A stretch of DNA of 64,000 nt from DASSSQ01 sp963839285 (GCA_963839285.1 CAWIUN010000020.1:1-64000), one strand, 5' to 3'. Shown: positions 9,894 to 19,786, numbered from the stretch's first letter. Notes: generated by a model not told the origin, from the sequence alone. Program-made: numbers and translations.

Positions 9894-10813
9894 CGCTCCA
9901 CCAGGTACTCGAAGACGCTCTCGAGCGAGTCGTCGAGCGGCTCGACGCGCAGCAGCCTGATCGCGAGGTCGCGCGCCAGCGCCGGCAGCGACAGCTGGAC
10001 GGCGCCGACGTTGCGGCTGAGCAGCGACGACGTCGCCGTCCGCCGACCTGCGACCGAGTCGACGGCGTCGAGCCCGACGAGCGCGGCGGCGAGCTCGCGC
10101 GGCGCGTCGCAGACGACTCGCACGTGGTACGGCCGCTGGTCGAGCGCCGCCCGGATCGCGTGGTGGTCGCCCTCGGCGGCGAGCTTGCCGTTGACGACGA
10201 GCAGGACGCGGCTCGCGAGCGCCTCGACCTCCTCGAGGATGTGCGAGGAGACGAGGATCGTCCGGCCCTCGTCGGCGAGCCGGTGCAGGAGCTCCTGGAA
10301 CTCGACCCGGTGCCGCGGGTCGGCGCCGTTCAGCGGCTCGTCGAGGATCAGCAGCTCGGGGTCGTGGACGAGCGTCGCCGCGAGCTTGATCCGCTGCTTC
10401 ATCCCGCGCGAGTACGTGCGCGACGCGCCGGCCGGCCGCGTCGGCCATGTCGACCTGCGCGATCGCCCGGCGCGCGGCCGCGCGCCGGGTCGGCGACGCT
10501 CGTGCAGGCGCGCGGCGAGCTCGACGAGCTGGCGGCCGGTGAGGATGTCGTAGGTCGACTCGTGCTCGGACATGACGCCGATGCGGCGGTAGACGTCGCG
10601 GTCGCGCCGCGGGTCGACGCCGAGCACGCGCACGCGCCCCTGCGACGGCGCCGCGAGCCCGCAGATCAGCCGCAGCAGCGTCGTCTTGCCGGCGCCGTTC
10701 GGGCCGAGCAGGCCGGTGATCCCGGGACGCACCTCGAAGGAGACGTCGTTGACGGCGACGACGCTGCCGAACCACTTCGAGACGGCGTCGACGACGATGC
10801 GAGCCTCGCTCAC
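9890..10813 (-). CDS. ABC transporter ATP-binding protein
   Basis: ATPase of an ABC-2 exporter. Seen: Walker A LLGPNGAGKTTLL, Q-loop region IGVMSEHESTYDILTG, signature YSRGMKQRIKLA, Walker B ELLILDEPLNGADP and H-loop ILVSSHILEEVE. The C-terminal 70 residues form the variable domain typical of this class. The GTG start at 10813 overlaps the upstream permease stop (GTGA). Two frame changes, near 10440 and 10490, fall between the Q-loop and the signature. Length of about 307 is normal. It pairs with one or both neighbouring permeases. Confidence 0.88.
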   Translation of the reverse strand: MSEARIVVDAVSKWFGSVVAVNDVSFEVRPGITGLLGPNGAGKTTLLRLICGLAAPSQGRVRVLGVDPRRDRDVYRRIGVMSEHESTYDILTGRQLVELAARLHERRRPGARPRAGRSRRSTWPTRPAGASRTYSRGMKQRIKLAATLVHDPELLILDEPLNGADPRHRVEFQELLHRLADEGRTILVSSHILEEVEALASRVLLVVNGKLAAEGDHHAIRAALDQRPYHVRVVCDAPRELAAALVGLDAVDSVAGRRTATSSLLSRNVGAVQLSLPALARDLAIRLLRVEPLDDSLESVFEYLVER

Positions 10814-11722
10814 GGCGTCCAGCCTCCGGTAGCGCTGCGAGCGCCGCGACCGCGGCCAGGCAGACGACGAGCAGGAACCAGCCGACCTGGATCGCGGCCG
10901 GCAGGCTGCTCGGCGGCGGCCGTGCCCGCGGTCGGCTCTGCCGCCGAAGACGAGGTCGTTCACGTAGAGCGGCAGGTTCGGCAGGCTGAGCAGCGCGAGC
11001 CAGCGCGCCGGTGCCGACGAGAGGACGTCGACGACGCTGCCGATCACCGCGGCGCGTGACGACGAACGCGCCGACGAAGAACGCCGCCGCGTAGGCGCGC
11101 CGCGTCGTGTAGGCGGAGACGAGCGTCGCGAGCGTCGCGTAGTAGAGCGGCGAGCGCGGCGCCCGCGAGCAGGAAGCGCGGGACGTCGAGCCAGTGTGTC
11201 GGCGAGGTAGGCGCCCGGGTCGGCTGCGCCGAGCGCGAGGCCGGCGAGCAGGACGAACTGCGGGATCCAGGCCGCCGCGAGCGATGACCGTGACGAGCGC
11301 GGCCCAGCGCGCGACCGCGTAGTCGGTCGCCCGCAGCGGCCGCACGAGGTAGAGGCTGATCGTGCCGTTGCGCCGGTCGGGGCAGAAGAGCTCGGCGCCG
11401 ATCACCGCCGCGAAGAGCAGCAGCACGATCGACGCGATCGAGTAGTAGTCCGGCGTGCGACGGCAGGTCGGCCGCCGCGTCGAAGCCGGGCGCGGCGCGG
11501 TCGACGGCGCCGGCGACGAGCGCGAGCACCGATCGCCGGGATCAGCGAGGCGGCGAGGAAGAGCCAGGGCACGATCTTCGCCCTGCCGCCGCGGCCGAGC
11601 CCGCGCGGCCGCGCAGCCCGTCCTTGTAGACCGCGAGCACGGCGCGCCGGCGGCCCTCGCGCGGCCCCTCGTAGCGGCGGAAGCCGAGGTCGTAGACCCG
11701 TCCCGGGCGGCGCTCGGCTCAC
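10810..11722 (-). CDS. ABC-2 type transporter permease (frameshifted)
   Basis: Readable pieces: VYDLGFRRYEGPREG at the start, AKIVPWLFLAASLIPAIGA (first helix), LLFAAVIGAELFCPDRRNG and TISLYLVRPLRATDYAVARW (the ABC-2 core after helix 2), LYYATLATLVSAYTTRRAY, AAFFVGAFVVT, and the last helix VGWFLLVVCLAAVAAL. The GTG start at 11722 overlaps the preceding ATPase stop as GTGA. About 304 codons. The CPDRRNGTISLYLVRP stretch is characteristic of this permease class. At least five frame changes. Confidence 0.78.
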
Positions 11723-12651
11723 GCGCGGCCTCCTCCCGGCCGTCGCCGGAAGAGCTCGGCGAGCGTCCGCCGGTGCGGCGCCAGCCGGCGCAGCGGCGCG
11801 CCGGAGGCGACGAGCGCGTCGCGGATCAGGTCGTAGCGCTCGTCGACGACGTCCGGCACGACGACCGTCGTCGCCCTCGATGCTGCGCCTCGACGCTGCC
11901 GCTCGCGCAGCGCGGCGAGGAACTCGTCCCGTCGCGCCGGTCACCTCGACGTAGACGCGTCTCGGTCTCGCTCGTGAACGACGAGACCTCGCCCTGGTGG
12001 ACGACCTTGCCGCTGTCGAGCACGAGGATCCGGTCGCAGGTCCGCTCGACGTCGCCCATGATGTGCGAGGAGAAGAGCGACGTTGATCCCGAACTCGCGG
12101 TGCGTCTTCCGGATCAGCGCGAGCATCTCCTCGCGCCCGGTCGGGTCGAGCCCGGCGGCGGGCTCGTCGAGGAAGACGAGCACGGGGTCGTGGACGAGCG
12201 CCTGCGCGAGCTTCACGCGCTGCTTCATCCCGGTCGAGTAGCCGCCGATCGGCCGGTAGCGCTCCTCGAAGAGGCCGACGTGGCGCAGCGTGTCGGCGGC
12301 GCGGGAGCGCGCGTGCGCCGCGCGGCAGGCCGCTGACCTCGGCCATGTGCGCGAGGAACTCGGCCGCCGAGACGCTCCCGGGCAGGCAGTCGTGCTCGGG
12401 CATGTAGCCGAGCCGCGCCCGGACGCGAGACGTTGCGCGGCGGCGGTCTCGCCCAGCACCTCGGCGACGCCCTCCGTCGGCTCGATCAGGCCGAGGAAGA
12501 GCTTGATCGCGGTGCTCTTGCCGGCGCCGTTCGGGCCGAGCAGCCCGGTGACCGCCTCCTCGATCTCGAAGTCGGCGCCGTCGAGCGCCACGACCCTGCC
12601 GTAGCGCTTGGTCAGTCCGCGGGCGCGGAGCAGCACCTCCACGCTCCCCAT
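11719..12651 (-). CDS. ABC transporter ATP-binding protein (frameshifted)
   Basis: First gene of the exporter chain. Seen: LTKRYGRVVALDGADFEIEE, Walker A LLGPNGAGKSTAIKL, signature STGMKQRVKLAQALVHDP, Walker B VLVFLDEPAAGLDP, then a broken H-loop region with MGDVERTCDRILVLDSGKV. The start ATG 12651 lies 40 bases from the divergent glycosyltransferase gene, so the short spacer must hold both promoters. Frame changes near 12420, 12310, 12080 and 11950. The C-terminal part is legible only in fragments. Confidence 0.85.
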
Positions 12652-12691
12652 CCTAGGAGGGTGCCGTGGGCGCGGGGTACGCTGCCGCGCG

Positions 12692-14099
12692 ATGCCGGCG
12701 CTCGCGCTCCGCCCGCTGCTGCTCGCCGTCGCCGCGAAGTGCGCGCTCCAGCTCCCGTTCGCCGGTCGCTACGGCTGGCAGCGCGACGAGCTCTACTACG
12801 CCGTCGCCGGGACGCACCTGCAGGGCGGCTACGTCGAGTTCCCGCCGGTGACGGCGGTCTTCTCCGCGCTCGCGCGGCTCTCTCTTCGGCTACTCGCTCG
12901 TCGGCTTCCGCCTCTTCGCGATCCTCGCCGGCGTGGCGACGATGCTCGTCGCGGCGCTCGTCGCGCGGGAGCTCGGCGGCGGCGCGCGGGCGCAGGTGCT
13001 CGCCGCCGTCCTGGTCGGCTTCTCGCCGCTGCTCGTGGCGACGAACGGGCTCTTCCAGCCGGTGTCGTTCGACCAGCTGGCGACCATGGTCGTGCTCTGG
13101 CTGGCGCTGCGGCTCGCGGTCGGCAGCGGCTCGTGGCCGGCGCTCGGGGTCGCCGCCGGGATCGGGCTCGAGACGAAGTACACGCTCGCCGTCGTGCTCG
13201 TCCTGCTCGTGGCGACGTTCGCCGTCTGGCGCCGCGACCTGCTCCGCTCGCGCGGCTTCCCGCTCGCGATCGGGATCGCGGCGGCGCTGCTCGTCCCGAA
13301 CCTCGTCTGGGAGGCGCGCCACGGCTGGGCGAGCATCGACTGGTTCCTGCACCCGGCGGCGAGCGCGACGGACGAGTCGCGCCCGCTCTACGTGGCAAAC
13401 GTGCTCCTGCTCGTCCATCCCGTTGCGGTGCCGGTCGCGGTCGCCGGGATCGTCGCGCTCGTCCGCGACCGCACGCTGAGGCCGCTCGGCTGGACGGTCG
13501 TCGGAACCGTCGTCGCCTACCTCGTCCTCGGCGGGAAGTCCTACTACGCCCTGCCCGCCGTGCTGTTCGCGCTCGCGGCCGGCGCGCTGCCGCTCGACCG
13601 CTGGGCGACCGCGCGGCGCCTGCGTCGCGCCGGGATCGCGTGGGCCGGCCTGCTCGTCCTGCTGCTGCCGATCGGGCTGCCGGTGCTGCCGCTCCGGACG
13701 GCCGACCGCTACGGGGTGCTCGACGCGCGCAGCGACTTCGAGGACGAGGTCGGCTGGCATGCGCTGGCGCGGCAGGTCGAGGGCCTCGCGGTCGGCTCCG
13801 ACGTGGTGCTCGCGCTGAACTACGGCGAGGCCGGCGCGCTCGAGCTCTTCGGCCGCGGCCTGCCGCCGATCGCGTCCGGTCACGTCACGTTCCGCTACTG
13901 GCGTCCCGACGTCACCGGGCGCCGCGTGTTGCTGGTCGGCATCCGAGAGCTCGACGCCCGCTTCTGCAGCGGGTACCGGCTCGTCGGCCGGATCGCGATG
14001 CCGGTCGAGAACGAGGAGCGGGGGAGGCCGATCGCCCGCTGCACGCTCGCTGGGCCGCTCGAGCAGGTGTGGCCGCAGGTGCTCGACCTGTACGGGTAG
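12692..14099 (+). CDS. Glycosyltransferase family 39/ArnT-like (PMT superfamily) membrane protein
   Basis: Polyprenyl-phosphate-sugar-dependent glycosyltransferase with many membrane helices. Seen: the first-loop motif WQRDELYYAVAGTH with the acidic pair used by GT-C enzymes, GGYVEFPPV, then about nine hydrophobic helices. The C-terminal soluble part includes LNYGEAGALELFGRGLPP and HVTFRYWRP. About 469 codons from ATG 12692 to TAG 14099, with one frame change near 12885. It is divergent from the ABC operon. The acceptor is unknown. Confidence 0.85.
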
Positions 14100-14150
14100 C
14101 CGTTCGCTATCGTCGGGCCTCCCGTTCCTTCGCCCAGGGGGACGTCGGAG

Positions 14151-15877
14151 ATGCCGCAGTCGAGAGCCCTCGCGGACCAGCAGCGCTCGTTCCTGTTCGT
14201 CGTGCGTCCAGCCGCGTCGGCGGTCGCCGCGGCGGGCCTCTGCGCGGCCGCCCTGACGGCGCCGGGCGACCGGCAGGGGATGCTCTTCGGGGTCGCAGCA
14301 GCCGTGGCGGGGATCGCGGCGCTGTCCGCGCTCGCCGGCCTGCGGCTGCCGCCGGCGTGGCTGATCCGCGCCGGGCTCGTGCTCGACGCCGCGCTCGTCT
14401 CGGCCGCGTCGGCGCAGCTGGACGAGCCGTACCGGTTCCTGCTCGCCTACGCCTGGCCCGTCGGGGTCGCGGCGGTCGTGCTCGGCGTCCCGGACACGCT
14501 GCTCCTCGTCGGCGTCTCGCTCGCCGCCGCCGCCGCGGCACCGGCGGCGGCCGGCCGCGCGCTCGAGCCGCGGCTGCTCGCGGCGACCGAGCTCGGTCTG
14601 GCCGTCTTCGGCTGCGCGCTCGCCGCTCGCCGCCCGCCCGGCCAGGCGCGCCCAGGCGGCGCTGGCCGAGCGGAGCGCCCAGGATGCCGCAGCGCTCGAG
14701 ATCAGCGAGCGGATCCGGGCCTCCCTGGATCTCGACGCGGTCCTGCGCACCGCGGTCGCCGAGCTCGCCCGCAGCCTCGGGGCCGATGCCTGTTCGCTGC
14801 GAACGCCCGCCGCGGCGGACGAGGAGCCGTCCGTCTACCGCTGGACGCGTGCGGCCGACTCTTCCTCGGGCGCCGCCGACGAGCTCGCGCTCGCGGCCTT
14901 CGAGGGATCTGTCCCGCTCGCGATCGACGACAGCGAGGCGGAGGAGGGCGTGCACGTCGTCCTGCGCCGCCGCCTCGCCGGGCGCGGAGTCCGCGCGGCG
15001 GTCGGCTATCCGATCGTCTGGCGCGACCGGACGGTAGCGGCGCTCGGCCTTGCGAGCGAAGAGATCCGCGCGTGGGAGCGGGAGGCGCTCCCGCTGCTCG
15101 ATCGGCTGGCGCCGCAGCTGTCCGCCGCCCTCGCCCAGGCGGAGGCCTACGAGCAGCAGCAGCGCACGATCGCCACGCTCGAGGAATTCGGCGAGCAGCG
15201 GCAGCAGCTCGTCGCGGCGGTGTCGCACGAGCTGCGGACGCCGGTGACCGCCACGCTCGGCTTCCTCGAGACGCTGCTGCTGCGGCCGGGGCTCGGCGAC
15301 GACGACCGCCGCCGCTTCCTGCACGAGGCTGCGTCCGGCGCGCGGCGGCTCGCCCGGCTCGTCGACGACCTGCTCGTCCTCACCCGCACCGAGCGGCGGA
15401 CGCTGCCGCTGGTCGCGAGCGGGTCGAGCCGGGACGGCTGCTGGAGCAGGCGCTCAGCGGCCTGATCGTCCCGGACGGCCGCGAGGTCAGGTTCGACGCG
15501 CGCGGCACGTGCGCGGTGGCCGGCGACCCCGACCGGCTGCTGCAGGTCGTGGTCAACCTGGTCGCGAACGCGATCGCCCACGGCGCGCGGCACGGTGACC
15601 GTGTCGTGCCGGCAGCGCCGCGACCGCGTCGTGGTCGAGGTCTCCGACGAGGGCCGCGGCGTCCCCGCGGCGGTGCTCGACCAGATCTTCGTCCCGTTCG
15701 CCCGCTTCGGCGAGAACGAGGGAACCGGGCTCGGGCTCGCGATCTCGCGCGAGCCTCGTCGAGGCGCACGGCGGCAGCCTCCGCTACCGGCCGCCGGGGC
15801 CGGGACCGGCGCACGCGTTCGTGCTCGACCTGCCGGCCGCCGACAGCCACGTGCCGGCGGCCGTCGGCGCGCGCTAG
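14151..15877 (+). CDS. Membrane sensor histidine kinase with GAF-like domain (frameshifted)
   Basis: Orphan sensor kinase; no regulator gene adjoins it. Seen: five to six N-terminal membrane helices (residues about 15-165), a GAF-like domain (about 185-330) starting EISERIRASLDLDAVLRTAV, HisKA box AAVSHELRTPVTATLGF, N-box VVVNLVANAIAHGA, G1 DEGRGVP, F-box FVPFARFG and G2 GTGLGLAIS. About 575 codons. Frame changes near 14640, 15420, 15600 and 15755. All catalytic boxes are visible, so the gene is probably whole in the organism. Confidence 0.87.
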
Positions 15878-15915
15878 TGCGGCGGGAGGAAATCGTTTCC
15901 TCCTTCGTCGCGGGC

Positions 15916-16239
15916 TCAGCGCGCGCCGCGGAGCCGAGCGGCCTCGCGCTCGATCTGCTCGGCGGTGAACGGCCTGCGCCCGTACGCGTCCCAGGCGTGG
16001 AAGCCGAGGCCGATCCCCCAGCCCACGAGCGGGAAGACCGCCCACGGGAACCAGACGCCGGTGGACACGTAAACGATCGCCCAGATCGCCCAGATCGTCG
16101 CGTTGACGACCAGGTACACGGCGAGATGCACGCGGAATCCGCGCTTCTTCTCGAGCCGTCGCAGCGCCTCGTCGTGGAGGTCGTCGACAGGGGCGGTCCC
16201 GTCGTGCCGGGCTGGCGGACGCTCCAGGAGCTCGGACAT
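15916..16239 (-). CDS. 2TM-domain small membrane protein
   Basis: 107 residues. An acidic N-terminus (MSELLERPPARHDG), an amphipathic stretch EALRRLEKKRGFRVHLAVYL and two helices (about residues 38-55 and 62-80), then a charged tail AEQIEREAARL. This matches the 2TM domain family (PF13239), which is found alone or fused to histidine kinases and LytTR regulators. Here it is a separate gene, converging on the kinase at 14151-15877. Its role is not known. ATG 16239 is preceded by GGAGGGGCAG, a fair ribosome site. Confidence 0.75.
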   Translation of the reverse strand: MSELLERPPARHDGTAPVDDLHDEALRRLEKKRGFRVHLAVYLVVNATIWAIWAIVYVSTGVWFPWAVFPLVGWGIGLGFHAWDAYGRRPFTAEQIEREAARLRGAR

Positions 16240-16406
16240 GGCTGCTGCCCCTCCTTCTGTCGCTTTGAGTCGATCCTCGCCCCGCCGCGCGGGCGCGCAT
16301 CGGCAGGAATTACGGACCGGCGGCCGCGTGAACCGGTCGGGGCTCCTGTCCGTACATCTCCGACCAGGGGCGACAGTCGCCCGGACCCGATCACAGACGG
16401 AGGTCG

Positions 16407-17037
16407 ATGCCGATGCGGAAGAGCTCGAAGCGAGTCGTGTTCTGGACGATGCTGGCCGCGGGCGCGCTGATCCTGGCGCTTGCCGGGGCGGTCGGCGCGA
16501 GCGCGCGGGACGGCCACGGACGCGACGACGGCTCAAGGGCGGTAGAGGCGCGAGGGCACGACCAGGAGAACGAGGGCGCGCGCCAGGAGGACCGGGGCAA
16601 GGACGACGCGGGCGACGACGGAATCGCGGCGGGGAAGCCGGTCTTCGTCTCGTCGCTCGCGCCGAGCGTCCCGAGCGATCCCGCGATCCACGGCGTTGCC
16701 GCCGGCGGCGCTCCGTGGGTGCTCGACGAGGGCAGCGTCCGGCTCCGCGCCGACGGGCGCATCCACGTCGAGGTCGAAGGGCTCGTGATTCCGGTCGCGC
16801 ACGGCACGTTCCCGGCCGGCACGGCGCGTCCGGTGACGACGGTGTCCGCGTCGCTCTACTGCGCGCCCGACGCTCGCCGGCGGCCGCGACGACGGCTCGG
16901 CGCCGATCTCGGAGTCGGGCGACGCGGAGATCGAGGACACGATCGCCGTGCCCGCTACCTGCCTCGCGCCGGTCGTCCTCGTCCATCCGAACGGCAACGG
17001 CGGCGCCTATATCGCCGTCACGGGCCGGCGGCCGTAA
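16407..17037 (+). CDS. Secreted hypothetical protein
   Basis: About 210 residues. A clear signal peptide (basic start RKSSKRVVF, hydrophobic core MLAAGALILALAGAVGASA) is followed by a highly charged segment rich in Asp, Glu and His (residues about 35-75). A beta-rich C-terminal part follows (ASLYCAP ... VPATCLAPVVLVHPNGNGG) with two Cys that could pair. One frame change near 16875. Starts are ATG 16407 (MPMRKSS) or ATG 16413. No family recognised. A strong terminator hairpin follows the stop by 10 bases. Confidence 0.65.
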
Positions 17038-17047
17038 GGCGGAAGCC

Positions 17048-17080
17048 GGTGGGAGGCCCGGGTCGGCCGGGCCTCCCACC
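17048..17080 (+). terminator. Strong hairpin terminator
   Basis: Perfect 14-bp stem (GGTGGGAGGCCCGG / CCGGGCCTCCCACC) with loop GTCGG, starting 10 bases after the stop of the secreted protein gene. The downstream gene is on the same strand, so it separates two transcription units. Confidence 0.75.
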
Positions 17081-17168
17081 GTCAGACTTCGCGCAGGCTC
17101 TGGAAAGTGAACCGGTGTGCGCTCGACGATTCCCCGGGCGACTGTGAATCGGTGTAGCGTCCGCGCGC

Positions 17169-18299
17169 GTGAATCCGTACTGGCTCGAGGATCCTGTCCC
17201 TCCGCGTACGGCTCCGCGGCACGACGGGCGCGTCGACGTGGCGATCGTCGGCGCCGGGATCACGGGCTGCTCGGCGGCGCTGCGGCTCGCGGAGGCGGGA
17301 TTGCGCGTACGCGTGCACGACGCTCGCGGGGTGGCGGAGGGTGCGAGCGGGCGCAACGGCGGCTTCGCGCTGCGCGGCGGGGCGGCGGCCTACGACGTCG
17401 CGCGGGAGACCTACGGGGCGGAGCAAGCGCGCAGGCTCTGGGCGTGGACGGAGGCGGAGCTCGACCGGATGGCCGAGATCGCCGGCGACGCGCTCGCTCG
17501 GGTGGGGAGCCTGCGGCTGGCGGCGGACGAGGAGGAGCGCGACCGGATCCGGGGCGAGTTCGAGGCGATGCGCGGCGACGGGATCGAGGCGGAGTGGCTC
17601 GACGAGCTGCCGCCGCAGCTTGCGGGCCGGTTCCACGGGGCGATCCTCCATCCCGGCGACGGCGCGCTGCAGCCGGCGCGGTTCGTGCGGCGGCTCGCGG
17701 CGGGCGCGGCGGAGGCAGGCGCCGAGATCCGCGAGCACGACCCGGTCACGGACGTCGAGGCGCTCGACGCCGACCGCGTCCTCGTCGCGACCGACGGCTA
17801 CGGCCACGGGCTCGTGCCCGAGCTCGCGGATGCGATCTGGCCGACGCGCGGGCAGGTCGTCGTCAGCGCGCCGCTGCCGGAGCGGCTCTACGACCGGCCC
17901 CACTACGCCCGCCAGGGCTTCGACTACTGGCAGCAGCTGCCGGACGGGCGCGTGCTGCTCGGCGGCTTCCGCGACGTCTCGATCCTCGACGAGCTGACCG
18001 ACGTCGAGGAGACGACGCCGACGATCCAGGCCTCGCTCGAGTCGTTCCTCGGCGAGCTGATCGGCCGGCCGCCCGAGATCACGCACCGCTGGGCGGGCAT
18101 CTTCGGGCTGACGCAGGACATGCTGCCGCTCGTCGGACCCGTGCCGGGCCGCGACCGTGTCTGGGTAGCGGCCGGCTACTCGGGCCACGGGAACGTGCTC
18201 GGCTTCGCGTGCGGCCGCCTCGTCGCCGCGGCGCTCCTGGGCGAGGCCGAGTCGCCGCTGCTGCGGCTCTTCGATCCGGCCCGTCTGGCGTCGGGCTGA
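17169..18299 (+). CDS. FAD-dependent oxidoreductase, DAO family (gamma-glutamylputrescine oxidase-like)
   Basis: Intact 376-residue flavoenzyme. N-terminal N-P-Y-W segment, dinucleotide fold VAIVGAGITGCSAALRL with G28-A-G30-I-T-G33, then EGASGRNGGF. The C-terminal FAD-closing segment is HRWAGIFGLTQDMLPLVG, then VAAGYSGHGNVLGFACG. This pattern is that of DAO-fold amine or amino-acid oxidases (PuuB-like). GTG 17169 is the start. The neighbours (DUF4395, VOC protein) do not indicate the substrate. It is probably cytoplasmic, as no signal is present. Confidence 0.85.
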   Translation: MNPYWLEDPVPPRTAPRHDGRVDVAIVGAGITGCSAALRLAEAGLRVRVHDARGVAEGASGRNGGFALRGGAAAYDVARETYGAEQARRLWAWTEAELDRMAEIAGDALARVGSLRLAADEEERDRIRGEFEAMRGDGIEAEWLDELPPQLAGRFHGAILHPGDGALQPARFVRRLAAGAAEAGAEIREHDPVTDVEALDADRVLVATDGYGHGLVPELADAIWPTRGQVVVSAPLPERLYDRPHYARQGFDYWQQLPDGRVLLGGFRDVSILDELTDVEETTPTIQASLESFLGELIGRPPEITHRWAGIFGLTQDMLPLVGPVPGRDRVWVAAGYSGHGNVLGFACGRLVAAALLGEAESPLLRLFDPARLASG

Positions 18300-18311
18300 C
18301 GCGTCCGCAAG

Positions 18312-18344
18312 CTTCGGTATCCGAAGTGAAGTAATTCGGTATCC
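18312..18344. promoter_or_regulatory. Palindrome CTTCGG-TAT-CCGAAG plus repeated TTCGGTATCC half
   Basis: A perfect 6+3+6 palindrome at 18312-18326 and a direct repeat of its core (TTCGGTATCC at 18313-18322 and 18335-18344), centres 22 bp apart, two helical turns. It ends 11 bases before the GTG of the DUF4395 gene, a good place for a repressor. The binding protein is unknown. Confidence 0.55.
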
Positions 18345-18354
18345 TCCTTGAACC

Positions 18355-18846
18355 GTGCGGCGGCTCTTCTCCTTCCCGAACCCCGTCAACGAGACCTCGG
18401 CGCGGCTCGTCGCCGGGTCGGTCACCCTGCTGGCCGTCGCTGCGATCGCGTGGCGACAGGGGTGGCTGCTGCCGGTGCTCGCCTACGGCTTCCTCGCCCG
18501 CGCGCTGACGGGGCCGACGCTGAGCCCGCTCGGACTGCTTGCGACGCGGGTCGTGACGCCGCGCCTGCGGCTGCGCCACCGCTACGCGCCCGGGCCGGCG
18601 AAGCGGTTCGCGCAGACGATCGGCGCCGTCTTCACCGTGACGGCGACGCTGCTCTACTACGTCGCCGGCGCCGAGACGGCGGCGTTCGCGCTCGTCGGTG
18701 TGCTGGCGGCGTTCGCGTCGCTCGAGGCGGCGTTCGGGATCTGCGTCGGCTGCCGGGTGTTCGCGCTGGCGATGCGGGTCGGGCTCGTGCCCGCCGGCGT
18801 CTGCGCGGAGTGCGCCCGCGTCTCGTACGCGGCCGCGGAAGGGTGA
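18355..18846 (+). CDS. DUF4395 membrane protein with two CxxC motifs
   Basis: Intact 163-residue membrane protein. N-terminal FPNPVNETSARLVAGSV is the family hallmark. Four helices follow, then C130-V-G-C133 and C150-A-E-C153 near the C-terminus. DUF4395 proteins often neighbour thioredoxin-like or sulfur-trafficking genes, so a thiol-redox role is plausible but unproven. GTG 18355 is the start. An operator-like palindrome lies directly upstream. A bidirectional hairpin ends the unit. Confidence 0.85.
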   Translation: MRRLFSFPNPVNETSARLVAGSVTLLAVAAIAWRQGWLLPVLAYGFLARALTGPTLSPLGLLATRVVTPRLRLRHRYAPGPAKRFAQTIGAVFTVTATLLYYVAGAETAAFALVGVLAAFASLEAAFGICVGCRVFALAMRVGLVPAGVCAECARVSYAAAEG

Positions 18847-18849
18847 GCC

Positions 18850-18874
18850 GCGGGCGGCGTCGGGCGCCGCCCGC
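18850..18874. terminator. Bidirectional hairpin between convergent genes
   Basis: Perfect 10-bp stem (GCGGGCGGCG / CGCCGCCCGC) with loop TCGGG, between the stops of the DUF4395 gene (18846) and the VOC gene (18885). It can serve both strands. Confidence 0.65.
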
Positions 18875-18884
18875 AGCGTCGTGG

Positions 18885-19256
18885 CTAGGCGACCGGGTTC
18901 GGCGCGGACGAGTCGTTCTGCCAGAGTCCGAACTCGTTGCCGTGCGGGTCGCGGCAGGTGGCGAACCAGCCCATGCCGGGGACGGGCATCGGGGTCGTCG
19001 GCCTCGCCGCCGAGCTCGCGGACGCGCGCGGCGCCGGCGTTGATGTCGTCGACGTCGAAGTAGGAGCGGGTGCCCTTCTTGCCGGGCTCCATGTTGCTGA
19101 TCGCGGCGCCCGTCGTCTCCGCGATGCGGGTCATGTGGTACTCGGACGGGCCCCGGGATACGACTCGAACTGCCAGCCGAACAGCGAGCCCCAGAACTCG
19201 CGGCTGGCGGCGGTGTCGTCGGCGGGGATCTCGATGTGGACGATCTGACCGGGCAT
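18885..19256 (-). CDS. VOC-family (glyoxalase/bleomycin-resistance fold) protein
   Basis: About 123 residues. Seen: IVHIEIPADDTAASREFWG at the start, then GWQFESY, SNMEPGKKGTRSYFDVDDI and INAGAARVRELGGEA, and the end GNEFGLWQNDSSAPNPV. This is the beta-alpha-beta-beta-beta pattern of YdcN/PhnB-like VOC proteins with the usual metal-site His and Glu positions (HIE, FG). ATG 19256. At least two frame changes (near 19140 and 18990). The substrate is unknown. Confidence 0.75.
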
Positions 19257-19331
19257 TGAGCCTCCTTCTCGGTGTCGTCGTTTGGACGCCTCGACGGCCC
19301 AGAACTCATCGGTGCCGCTCGCAAGATCAGA

Positions 19332-19347
19332 TGTGATACATTGTGAT
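19332..19347 (+). promoter_or_regulatory. Direct repeat TGTGAT-N4-TGTGAT at the antitoxin start
   Basis: Two identical 6-mers exactly 10 bp apart, overlapping the GTG (19343) and just before the in-frame ATG (19352). Ribbon-helix-helix antitoxins usually bind such phased repeats in their own promoter. The overlap favours ATG 19352 as the real, possibly leaderless, start. Confidence 0.45.
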
Positions 19348-19786
19348 CAAAATGACCGAGAGGAGGGATCGAACGGGCCACAGGCAGTTCTCGGTCCGGA
19401 TCGCAACGCCGACCTTCGAGGAGCTCGACCGCCGGGCGCGCGAGCGCGGCGTCACGCGCAACGCTTTGACCGAGCGGTACATCGCCGAGGGCGTGAAGAT
19501 GGACGAGCACCCCGAGATCGGCTTCCGCGAGGGAGCGCTCGGGCGGCGGGCGATTCTCGCCGGCAGCCGTCTGGACGTCTGGCAGGTGATCGAGACCGTC
19601 CGCAACTCCGGCAACTCCGTCCAGGAGACGGCCGACTACCTCGGGCTGCCGCCGTCGCGCGTACAGGCCGCCGTCAACTACTACGCCGTCTACCGCGACG
19701 AGGTCGAGGAGATCGCCGAGCGCGAGCGCGCGGTCGCCGACCGTGCCGAGGCCACCTGGCGCGCCGGCCGGGAGCTGCTTGCTTGA
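19343..19786 (+). CDS. Antitoxin: RHH-like N-terminus with DUF433 domain
   Basis: About 147 residues (144 from ATG 19352). The N-terminal part RQFSVRIATPTFEELDRRA looks like a ribbon-helix-helix strand and helix. From about residue 65 comes a DUF433 domain (AILAGSRLDVWQVIETVRN, SVQETADYLGLPPSRVQAAVNYY), a winged-helix fold common in VapB-type antitoxins. A coiled-coil-like tail (DEVEEIAERERAVADRAE) could bind the toxin. The stop overlaps the next start as TTGA, the tight coupling usual in type II toxin-antitoxin pairs. Confidence 0.8.
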   Translation: MIKMTERRDRTGHRQFSVRIATPTFEELDRRARERGVTRNALTERYIAEGVKMDEHPEIGFREGALGRRAILAGSRLDVWQVIETVRNSGNSVQETADYLGLPPSRVQAAVNYYAVYRDEVEEIAERERAVADRAEATWRAGRELLA

